The notes beneath the pieces are model-generated. The model was not told where the DNA came from and made no database searches. It worked only from the letters and a program-made list of their open reading frames with translations. Below, piece after piece: positions 1 to 10,823 of a stretch of DNA of 64,000 nucleotides. Numbering within the stretch: the stretch's first letter is position 1; every line of letters begins with the position of its first letter. A program made the position numbers and the translations under genes. The stretch lies in NCBI GenBank assembly GCA_018881555.1, contig JACAXG010000107.1, forward strand, positions 248,001 through 312,000. Reading direction: 5' to 3'. This stretch comes from Amblyornis subalaris (Eukaryota; Chordata; Aves; Passeriformes; Ptilonorhynchidae).

Positions 1-3000
1 CTGAAAGCGGCTTTTGTGGGTGGTAAGAAATGGATGCAGGCACCGTGGAGCCTGGCAATGATGACAAATATCCCAGTATGCTTCAAGTGTTTGTGCTTGA
101 GATGAAGAACGGAATTTTTGCATATTTTCCCATATTTTCCAGTTATTATAGAGCCAAATTCTGATAAGAGCTTATGTTGATATTATTTTGTTACAGAAGT
201 TCAATTTTATTTTTAAAAGTTGGCTGGAGTCACATGGACAGCAACCTGTAAAAGCAGCCTATAGGGTTGGAGCTGCCATTTTTTGTGGACTCAAAAAATT
301 ACACACTGAAATTCTACTGGACAATCACTACATGCTTTACAGAGATAGCTCCTGGCCTGAGGAATTTGCAGAGCAAATAAATGCAAACAGAGCAAAATAA
401 ATGAGACATCAAAAGGTCAGATGAATATGGAAAGATTAATGGAAGTGAGATGGGGGTTGCTAGCAGGAGGCAGCTGTATGGGAGGAAGGTAGAGCTAAAT
501 CCAGAGGATTGGAGGCAGGTCAAGCAGATTTCAGTAAAAATACTAGAATTTTTAAAAGGAGCAAAAGGTGGTTTTCTGAAAGACACTTTTCCCTCTACAC
601 CTCTGTCCCCTAGCACATGCTCAAAATGAATCACAGATCTCCATGGACATGAGGACCTTTTCCTCTCTCCTAGCACTCATGCATCAGCATCCTGTAATGT
701 TTGAGAGGGGCTGTGCCACCCCTGGCAAAGCTCTGGGATCTCAGTTTACTTGTGATCTCTCTCAGGCAAAATATCCCCAGGGGATAGCACTGAACAGCCT
801 GTCCTGTCACATCCCTTGTGTGCAGCCATCCCAGGCATCTTGGATGGGTCCTGCAGGACAACCATTTATCCATTGTAGCTCCTCAGAGGTGGCAAATGTG
901 GTCTCTACATAAAGCTTGCCCAGAAAAGATAACTGAGTGAGGCATCGTTTCGTGATCCTTGGCTGTAAATTTACACTTTCCAAAGATGTTCCAATCCCTG
1001 AAAACATACAGGAAAGACAGCTGAAAATTGCTGTCTGCTGAGTGATTACAGTCTGAAGACTCCTCCGTGTATAAAGGAAGGAAAATATTGTTCTCTTCAA
1101 GCTTATGGATCTCACCAATGCAGTGATGAGCTTTGGGGTCAGGCAATTTCATGCTCAGAAGCCCAAGAAGAAAATGACCCCTGTGCCAAAAAAAAACCCC
1201 AACAAACCAACCCACAAATACCTATTCAGCCAGTGCCAGGAGGGCTGTGCGGGCTGGGAGCACTGATGTGTTTAACTGCTGCAGTGGAGCAAGAGCTGGC
1301 TCCTGCTAAGTACTGGCAAAAACTTTCCCCTGGTATCCACTTGTACTGCCAGAGCTCAGCTCAGAGGTTTCCATTCCCACTCCCACGGGATGTGAGGGTG
1401 AGATGGGACACAGAGCTGGGCCGAAGCAAGGAGCTGGCACACACAGTCTCTGCCCTGCAGACAGAGATTATTTTCTTTTCCAACTTATCTGTAAAATCTG
1501 TTATGTGGGGACCTTTTTTTTTCTTTTTTGGTAACTGCATTTTATATTAAAAATAGACATCTTGATGATGTTACAGTACTTGTTAGCAGAGGTTGTTGAT
1601 AGCCTGCAGCATCTCAGAAACAAAGTTTGATGGAAGGGGTGGTGTCCCCAGCATTCCTATCCAGCATCCCAAGCACATGGACATACTGAGGTGGTCTAAT
1701 CCAGCTCTTGTCCATCAGGTAGCCACCACCCACCTGCTGCAGCCCACTCCCATTCACTGGGAATTTTGCCTTTTTCTTTGATAAGGAACACAACTGGGCT
1801 ATCAATCTGGTTTTGTACATCCCATGAAGCAGCAAATGAGGTATTTCAACAAAATAAAAAATGCCCTGGGTGGGGGTTTGTACCTCAGAGGGACAGAGGA
1901 GATGCAGCCCAGGGATACGAGGCTTACCATCCTACACCACCCTTGTGGCAGAGGTACAGCTGGATAATGGAAGTTATCTGGGGGTTGATTGCAAACTCCT
2001 CCCATTACAGCTGAGCAGCCTGTGTTCACCTCCTTGTGCTGTGCTGGGTATGAACAGCAAGAACATTGGGGATTTGAACTTGGACAAGCAGGTTTAAACA
2101 AAGTAACATTAACTTTGGACTGTAGATTGGGGATGAATGAGTCCTCCCTGGCATCCTGGAAGAAGTAAGACTTCCCCTGGAGAAGCGTCAGGATCCCTCT
2201 CACTTGACTGAATTTTGACTGCTTTGGACAAAATGATGGAGAATATTTTGCAGGGAACAATCCTGTGGGTGGAAGGGATGATCTCATAGGTCTTTTCCAT
2301 CAGTGATTTCCAGGTTTTTTGTGCCTCTGACATAAAACCCCAAAATAGCAACATTAGTCTAGGTCAAGATAACACTAAAAGCATGTGTTTAATTTTACAT
2401 CTGGACAGGAGTAGATGTGCTATACAGCAGCTGTGTGAGTCATTCCCAGACACTATATACCACCCCCAGAGTGAGCCCTGGGATGAGGGATTGGGCCAAC
2501 AGGAAACCAGAGCACACAACACAGTGATCATAGGTATAAATACCAGCACAAACACTGCACAACAACCAGGGAAACTCCTTGACCCAAAGAGAGCTTAGCA
2601 AAGCCTTCATGCTGCCATGCTCTCCTCCATAGTTGTTGCTACCATTTCTGACAGCTTTGGGAAAGCTTGGGCCTGAGCCCTCACCTCATGGACCCAAGCA
2701 CATCACCAGCCCAGTTCCCACATCGAACATCTGAGACTTAGAAACTCTCATGTTACAAACAACCTCACAAGAAAAGTTATGGGAAATGTGTGCACACAGA
2801 ACCTCACCTGTGTCAGCTTAATCACCTCTCCTCTCAGGCTAAGCTCATTTCCCAGCAACTGCCTTAGTTAAGAGGACACCCACGGCCCCTCCAGGAGCAC
2901 GGCTGAGGAGAGCTGGATCATTAACCACAGCACCCTGCCTGTATGTACAATAGATCACTTACTTCGCAGCAGCTCGCATTATTTACCCACCAAACAGGCA

Positions 3001-6000
3001 ACAATTCAGTTTTCTCATCTTGAAACGAGGGCAGCAATACTTGTTTTTACCACGCACCAAAACTTAATGACGACAGTCTCTAAAGCACCTCAGAAAATGC
3101 AGTTGTCACAAGAGAGCCGTGGCTGTGCAGATTGAGCATCACAGGTCATTAACTAATCTCCTTCAAATGTACAAACAGCTCTTATTATGATGAAAGCAGT
3201 TACAGACACATCAAGGGAAAACCAGACCCCTCAGGGATCAGCAACTGCTGTCTCACTGCAGTCTTGTGGCTCACACAAATGGCAAATAGAAGAGGAGGTT
3301 GAGGCAGATCAGACAAAGTCAGTCTTTGAGTGCAGCACAGAGAAAACCAGAGAAAGCTCACTGAATTTTCTTAGACGTCGTGCAAATGCTGCCCCGAATG
3401 TATACAAAGGAGAAAAATGTTTATTGAAATCATTAATCCACGTAAAACATTATAAAAATGCACTTTTACCATCTGGCTTCAGCTGGTGTGTTTATTAGCA
3501 GGGGATTTGAGGCAGCGCCAGCACTGCCCACTCCTGTGATTCCTGGTCCTTTTCCAAATGCCCTGGCTCCCAGAGCGAGCCTTCCAGCAAAGCTTTCTAA
3601 GCAGGGTGGGGGAAAGTGGGATGGGCTGCTCCTCTCTTTTTTCAAATACGCTCCTGATCCCCACTGAAAAAAAAAAATCAAGCATGGAGCTCTAAGTTCC
3701 ATAACCTAGAAAGTTAATTTGAATAATAAATTTTTTTTTTTTTTTCATCTTACAGTTTTGAACGCCTGAGTCTGAATATTGATGATTGCCATAAAGAACA
3801 CAATGAGTTCCAGGTAAAACATTCTCTTCTGGTTTTTTTTGTTTTTTTTTTCCTTCTTGTTAGAGAGGAGTCTTACCAGCAAAATCTTTCTCAGTGGTAC
3901 AAAGTATTCTTTCCCCATACGAGATTTNGACGGAGTTGGCTTCCCGTTTTAGAACACCAGTGCATACTGATTTAGAGTGTGAACAAACTAAGGAATAAAA
4001 TGTACTAAGAGTTGATTTTGCACAAAAAAAAAAAAAAAAAAGAGGGAATGTTCTAAAGGTTGTTTTACACACATTTCTATAGGTAGGATGCAATTTATAC
4101 AGCTGCTTTTAGAATGAAATCAATAGGCACCTCTTTGTAGAACCCAAGGCCCTCCAGGCTTTTGGGCTGTTCCTAAGCCCAACAGGCCTCACAGCTAAGT
4201 TCCACTTCTAGTCTATCCTTTATCATCACATCTAAACATGATCCCACTTCCTACAAACAGCAGTGGACTCGCCACTGTAGAGAGACAGGCTCATTTTCCT
4301 ATCAGCTCTTTTGTATTTCGACAGCCCGCATATACAACATTGGACTTCCACCTAATGCTGATTCACCTCATGTTTGACTTGTTTGCAGCCCCAGAGGCTC
4401 AGTACTAAACCTCCCTGTTCCCTAATGCTGGAGAATCCCACACTCCCAGCACCCATGGCAGATGAGGGGGGCACCCAAGGAGACCCAACACGGATCCATC
4501 AGCTTTGCCCCAGGCTGTCAATCCCCAACACGCGGCTCCTGCCTCTGAGTCATCCCTGTGCTGTGCACACAACATTCAGGCTGATGCCAATTTATATAAC
4601 TGCACACCCATCAGGTTTAGTCACCCTCTCCTCGTGGCATAACCCCCACACAACACAAACCCTTCTGTGTGCTCCAGAAAATCTGCGCGGCTTGGAAAGT
4701 CAGCACTGGGGTCCAGCTCACCCCATCCCAGGCACGAGGGCAGCACACAGAATATTCTTCCTGGGGATGAGAGGGTTAAGTTCAGAAACTGACTCCAAAC
4801 ACATTCCCCAGATTGTTTTGAGGATTGAGAGGAAAACAAGTATTCCTTAGAGTTCTCTCCCTGTTTTCTAAATGACCTCTACAAGAGATCTTAATCTGGC
4901 TTTTAATAGGTTCAGCAAAGAAATCTCATCTGTGGGGGCCAAGGCCAAGTTGCAGGGGGAGTTAAAACCTACCTCAGATGAACTGGCAGAGGGGTCCCTG
5001 GAGATCCTCTCCACTCTGGAAATATTTCTNCCTTTTCACTAATGAAATACATCCATCCTCAGAGACCTAAGNTTATCAACCACCATTCAGGTGAAGGTCT
5101 GCCAGGTGTGCCGTGATTCAGCAAGGGCAACAGTCAGCAACACCAAATACAGAGAGATGGAGACTCCAGGACTTTTCTGCATGCCCATCTCCCACCACAA
5201 ACGCCAGGGCTGGGGAATTGAGCTGAGAGTTCACGCTTCGTACGACAAAACTTGTGTTGCACAGAACAGCTGAATTTCTATTTCTAAAAAGGGCAGAAAA
5301 TAATTTTCTTCCAAGATCACTAACACTTTCTCTACAAAAAGCACATTTCAAGCTTCTGGTTTAGTGCAAATCTGCTCAGCTCCACAGGGAATGGGAGTGC
5401 TACACTGGCTGGTACCAATCTCTTCTGTCTTGGGGAAACAAAGTTTGGATCATTATTATTTGGCTAATTAAACTGTCCTTGTTCTCCCATTAGAAAATGA
5501 AGTTTTCCATCTCTTGCCACAACCTAGAGATAAGCAGGACAACACCTGTGCAAGCAAGTCATGCATATAGTCTGGGATGAGTGTAGCGATCAGATACAAT
5601 TCTAGATACTATGAACACATTTCCAGTTCTGTGTCTCTACATGCAGTTTCTCTGTAGTCTTAACAGGATACCAATTATTTAAACAGTCTCCTACCCCCAT
5701 CCCTGCCCAATGCACCTGGCACCAAGGCATAAAGAAACTGAGATTTGCTGTATCCCCCACAGCATTTCAGAGTATAAATCCTATGGATTTATGTTGGTGC
5801 TGCCAGCTCAGGTGAAATCTTCAGTCCCATGAGACCTTTTCTCAATGTGTCCAAATGAATTCATGGTGGAGCCATTACCAGCTTACAAGTCAACTAAAAC
5901 CTGTGCCTGAAATGTAGTGACAGAACTGCCTCGACAAGTGAAGTTAGATGAGTAAGAAGCATCCACAATGGAAGACTGTATATAAAAAGATGCTGTGACA

Positions 6001-8149
6001 CTTTGCTTTCTGGAGGGTTGCAATCCTTCCTCATGGTTAGGACATGGTTAGGAGATGAGGGGTTACACTGTTTGCCACATGCCTGCATTTGAAGCAGCCT
6101 AGAGCTCTCCACAGAGCCAGGGTGGGATGGCGTCTGCAGACAGGATGGGGGCTTTGCATGGGAACAGCTCCAGGGATGAGCAGAGGACATCATCCCCGTG
6201 GTGAAAAGCAAACCAGCCTCCATCTCCCTGCCAAAGCCAAACACACGTCCCAGATTCGATGCACACTGCAGTCTCCAAACTCTCATTCGTACGACTGTTT
6301 CCCAAAACAGAGACACCGTGACGCACTCTGCAGAGCAGGACCCTCGTGTGATTTCCATCGTGGGATGAGAGGTACCTACCACAGGGTTCATCCATGCACA
6401 GCTCACAGACTGACTCACAGAGGCTACGTGGGGCAAGCCACAGCAGAGCATCGCTGTTCTGTGCTGTGTAGAGAGGATGGGTCCATGCAGGAGCCAGCAA
6501 CAGCAGACAGGGAATACCCTCTGCACCCATGGGAGCTGTATTTTTGTCTGCATTTCTCAGGGCAGCTCAGAAAAGACAAAAAAAATGAAGGTTCCAATGA
6601 GGAAAGAGATGCCAGAGCAAACCAAACCCTCATCTGGGAAAGTTGTGGAGTCTGCTTATGCAACAACCTCATCCTAAGGTAAAGAAGAAAGAAATTCCAT
6701 GCTTGCATGACTCATTAGTTTATTATGAGCGAGCTGACTTACAGGAGGACTTCCACTGAAAACCAGGCAGCTCACAAAGGTCTGCAGGCAGCCAGAAACC
6801 ACAGACCTGGAGTTCGAGGTCAGCCACACCACGCCAGGTTACAGGGAATTAGGAGGCTCCCGCCCCCTCAGTGGAGATGGGAACACCCAATTCGGACTCC
6901 TACAGAATCTAAGGTTATCCCCAACCTCAGCATTTCAGCGCCCCCAGGGAGTGAGACTGCCAATAAAAATGACTGCAAACCGAGAGAAAGTAAGTAAAAA
7001 CAACAGGGTAAGCCAAGGGAAAACGTTGAGTTTCCTGGAGGGTTTCCATCGCTGGCTGCTTGGCTCAGTGGACTCCAACTCCTCTGATCAAACACAGGGA
7101 CAGACAAGTGGGAAATGAGACGCCTCTTGCCTGCAGACACATTTCAGAACAGTGTAACACTGATCATAATGCACCCACACCCACACCTCTTCTTTCTCTC
7201 TTGCAGTGGTTGGCCAAGGATCTCCAAGCTGACCCCAACATCACACCAGCAATGGCCAGGAGTGCTGCACTCCTCCTCCTCTACATGACAAGCAACCACT
7301 GAGGCCATCCACCAGCTGAGCAGCCACAAACCAAAGGGGTCTCTTCCACTGCTTGGTCTTGGGCATTCTGAAAGGCCATCCCCATCCCAGCCACTGCAGA
7401 CAACCCTTCATAACACAACCTCCTTTTGCTTCCCGGCGTGGTTGCTCAGCTGCACCAGAGCCCACGACCCTCTCCTGGCTGTTTGCTATTAACACACTCT
7501 ATTAAGAGCTTTCTCATCAGGAAATTACTTTCCTATCTGTAGTAAAATTAGTTTTGGGGGTGGGCAGGCTTCTCAAGGCTTCAGCATTAGGCAGGATGCA
7601 TATGTTTGCTTTTCAGGTTTGACTAAGCATCAAAATAGTTTGTTTTAGGAGCCTCTACAACAGCCAGTACCAGCACAGTACCAAAATCCCGATTTATTAA
7701 AGAATCAGCTAATGCTCCTTTACTACACAATGACATACATGATGCATATGCCCTGCAATCATGTGAATGGCCCTAAATGCCCACCATACTGGCTTCTACA
7801 AATGTGGTAGAATCACCCCCATAATACANCCTCTTGCTTTCCCAATCAGCTCCCCACCAGGACTCTGAGACTCCCTCCCCACGAACTTCTTTCTCACTCT
7901 ACCCTTTCTACACACTATCTCAGCATAATCTGGGGTGTTCACCTCCACACTATCCTAGACACTCTACCCTTATGTTGATAAATAGGGCTCTTTTCACAGC
8001 CTTTCTCTACCCAGCTCCACCCTCATTTCCTTTCCGTTCCTTAGGGAAATAAGGGCAGCAATGTTTTAATTTGCATGAGATTGTTGTGTAAAGTAAAATT
8101 GATGAGAAGGCAAATTATGCTGCAAGGCATCAACAGCTGCCATCATCTC
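1..8149. other. Intronic sequence without a recognised element
   Basis: I recognise no exon, RNA gene or repeat family here. Homopolymers occur at 3731-3745 (T15) and 4024-4041 (A18). Around 5894-6682 several overlapping frames are open on both strands, but none resembles a protein I know. Single N bases are at about 3928, 5030, 5072 and 7829. Confidence 0.6.
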
Positions 8150-8706
8150 ATAGCTGTCAGATGCCTGACAAATTTGGTGGCCTTCTACAATGGGGTTACA
8201 GCATTGCTGGAAAAGGGAAGAGCAACAGACATCATCTATCTGGACTTGTACAAAGCATCTGACGTTGTCCTGCACAACCTCAGCAGGTTTGCTGATGACA
8301 CCAAGCTCTGTAGTGTGGTCAACACACAGAGGGAAGGGACCATCCACAGGGACCAGGACAGACTTGAGAGTTGGGCCTGTGTGAACCACATGAAGCTCAA
8401 CAAGGCCAAGTGCAAGGTCCTGCAATTGGGTCGGGGCAATCCCAAGCACAAGCANAGGCTGGGCAGAGAACGGATTGAGAGCAGTCCTGTGGAGAAGGAC
8501 TTGGGGGTGTAGGTGAATGAACAGCTCACCATGACCCATCAATGTGTGCTCACAGTTCACAAAGCCAAACGTGTCCTGGGCTGCACCAAAAACACCGTGG
8601 GCAGCAGGTCAAGGGAGATGACTGTGCCCATCCATTCCACTCTCATGAGACCCCACCTGAGTACTCGTGTTCAGCTCTGGGGTCCCCAACATAGGAAGGA
8701 CATGGA
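8150..8706 (+). mobile_element. CR1 LINE fragment, reverse-transcriptase region, internally deleted
   Basis: The translation shows hallmark CR1 reverse-transcriptase blocks: CLTNLVAFYNGVTALLEKGRATDIIYLDL, then directly LSRFADDTKL, NHMKLNKAKCKVLQLGRGNP and SSPVEKDLGV, then after a stop the KAKRVLGCTK and RPHLSTRVQLWGPQ blocks. The catalytic F-A-D-D motif is present. About 90 residues that normally separate the first block from the FADD block are missing, so the fragment has an internal deletion. Stop codons and an N break the frame. It ends abruptly near 8706, before the CR1 3' end. It is a dead, 5'-truncated and 3'-truncated copy. Confidence 0.93.
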
Positions 8707-8865
8707 CTACCAAGTACAAAAACCACTTCCTTTTAACTAGATTACTTTCTTTTCTTTCTTANTTCCAGCTGGATACTTTCTTTCCAGTTGGATTAAAATC
8801 ACTGTATATTAATCCAACCACCTGTTAGTTTCAACATACTCCTCACCTGCCCTCTCCTTTTGCTT

Positions 8866-9345
8866 TGTGGCTGAAGACCCAGCTCATGAAGTCTCTTCAC
8901 ATAAAGAGCTGCTCCATTCTTTCAGTCATTTTAGTTGCTTTTCTCTGGATCTTCCCTATCTCAGTCCTGAACTGCACACGCATTGCCCTGGCACAGGTAC
9001 ACCAAGCCTTCCCACAGCAGCAGTACAACACCCCACACCTTGTTCTCAGCACNCTCCCTGACCACACACAGAGTGTGTGGTCTTTGCTTCTTTGAATGCT
9101 ACTGCACACCAAGCAGGTGATTCCAAATGACTGCCAACCATGACTCCAAGATCTCTCCCACAAGATATAACTCTCAGTTCTGGAGTTTAGCATCATGAAG
9201 GCATAGTTTAATTTTCCCTTGATGGATTACCTTACCTTTATCTACACTGGAGCTCATATGCCCTGCTTCTGGCACTCAGTCATTTTTATGAGGTCTGTCT
9301 GGAATGCCTCACCATCCCTGTAGCATCTGACTACCCAAAGAAGCT
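8866..9345 (-). mobile_element. Ancient CR1 (L3-like) LINE relic, C-terminal RT region
   Basis: Read in plus orientation, this follows the reverse complement of the old amniote CR1/L3 consensus: the block around TTTAGTTGCTTTTCTCTGGA, then a degraded piece that on the minus strand corresponds to the RDLGV block (frameshifted here to ERSWSHGW), then the start of the KCKV block near 9230. Divergence is far higher than in the plus-strand CR1 next to it, implying a much older insertion. No open frame survives. It probably belongs to the same element as 9690-10215. Confidence 0.75.
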
Positions 9346-9689
9346 TGGCTTAATCAGAAAACACAATTTTCTCTTTATACTTGGCTTGACAGATTTTACA
9401 GCCTTCCCCATTCTCTTCATTTGAACAAGACTTCTGTTTCTCAGATGCCAGTCATCTCCTGTGATACGCTGTTTAATTTTCCTACTGAGTCTGCAGGTGA
9501 TTCAGGGGACAACTGTTTTCTTTTAGCTTCTAATATACCATTATTAACAGCCTACAGGCTCTATGCAGCTTTCTTGCATTTTTGAACTGCACCCTCATAT
9601 TTACCTCATTCCTCTCTTGAACCCAAATATCCACATACAGATATGTCCCCTGTATTTCCCTGCTGTGATGTTAAAACTAATTACATTGT
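9346..9689. other. Degraded stretch between two ancient LINE pieces
   Basis: This AT-rich sequence lies between the RT-derived and endonuclease-derived pieces of the ancient LINE. It is probably the decayed middle of the same element or a rearranged remnant, but I could not align it convincingly. No gene is visible. Confidence 0.4.
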
Positions 9690-10215
9690 ACTCACTGCCA
9701 GTGAGCCCTGCCTCTAATTCCTCTGGGATGAGGCCCTGGCACCACTTCAGGCTAAATCCAAAATAGCATCTTTTCTTGCAGGACTTAGGATTAATTGTTC
9801 TAGGAAGGAACTATGTACTTACTCCATCAAAAACTTTCTCACTACATCTCATCCTGATGAGGCACTGACCCATTCTATGTATGGATAGTTGAAATCTCCT
9901 GCTATTAATACCTGTCCTAAATTTTCAGGTTCTTTAATCTCACTTAATATTTCCTGGGAGGGGAAGGAGGGGTGTGTGCCAGTAGTACAATCCTACTACT
10001 ACATTTATTATTAGAGTTGGGATTTCCACCCACGAGGATACCACAGCACTTCTCATTTCCTATAACACTTCTACGCTGCTGCATTTTGTATTATCCTTCA
10101 CTTGCACTGTCACTCCTCTTCCTATACATCCTACCCCAGTGCTCCTATACCTCTGGTAGCTTGGCAACACTGCATCCCTCTAATTATCTGCTCTCTCCCA
10201 GGTCCCCAGGGTACC
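9690..10215 (-). mobile_element. Ancient CR1 (L3-like) LINE relic, endonuclease region
   Basis: On the minus strand, 9899-9882 encodes G-D-F-N-Y-P, the conserved motif of the CR1-clade AP endonuclease. Downstream of it, between about 9810 and 9750, the reading SSFLEQLIL followed by RKDAILDLA matches the C-terminal part of the same domain. Frameshifts and stops abound. The right end is cut at 10215 by the inserted LTR, and sequence at about 10824-10900 appears to continue the element. The catalytic core of the RT is missing between this piece and 8866-9345. Confidence 0.8.
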
Positions 10216-10817
10216 TGTGCTGGTTTTGGCTGCAGTAGAGTTAATTTTCTTCACAGTGGCTGGTACAGGGCTGTGTTTTGGATTTGTGCTACGCACAGGA
10301 TTGATAATAGAGAGGGTTTTTTTGTAATTGCTGAGCAGGGCTTTCACAGAGACAAGGCCTTTTCTGCTTTTCGTACAGCCACACTGACAAGGAAGCTGTG
10401 GGTGCATGGGAAGTTGGGAGGAGACACAGCCAGGACAGCTGACCCCAACTGACCAAAGGGATATCCCACACCATATGTCATCATGTTTGGTACATAAAGC
10501 TGGGGGGGAGAAGCAGGAAGAAGAGGGGACATTTGGAGTGATGGTGTTTGTCTACCCAAGTAACCATTATGTGTGATGGGGCCCTGCTCTCCTGGAGATG
10601 ACTGAACTCCTGTCTACTCATGGGAAGCAGTGAATTAATTCCTTGTTTTGCTTTGCTTGCGTGCATGTTTTTTGCTTTCCCTATTAAACTGTCTTTATCT
10701 CAACGCATGATTTTTTTCAATTTTTACCGTTTTGATTCTCTCCCTGATCTCCACTAGTGTGGGAGTGAGTGAGGGGCTGTGTGGGGCTTGGTTGCTGGCT
10801 GGGGTTAACCCATGACA
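10216..10817 (+). mobile_element. Solo LTR of an avian endogenous retrovirus (602 bp)
   Basis: The element starts TGTGCTGGTTTTGGC and ends CATGACA, giving the usual TG...CA termini. It matches a widespread avian LTR type known to me from the landmark AGTAGAGTTAATTTTCTTC, the block CCAAAGGGATATCCCACACC, a TATA-like TACATAAA at 10491-10498, and ATTAAA at 10683-10688 as polyadenylation signal followed by CTGTCTTTATCTCAAC. There is no internal retroviral sequence on either side, so it is a solo LTR left by recombination. The hexamer TCCCCA occurs at 10203-10208 and again at 10818-10823. It may be the target duplication, although 7 extra bases separate the left copy from the LTR. Confidence 0.9.
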
Positions 10818-10823
10818 TCCCCA

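Noticed and set aside
1..400. Left-edge 70-codon frame as CAMK1D exon 2
   Set aside because: It is on the wrong strand and carries none of the conserved kinase glycine-loop or VAIK-type residues. It starts with TTG.
8066..8560. Minus-strand 164-codon frame
   Set aside because: It is the antisense shadow of the CR1 reverse-transcriptase fragment.
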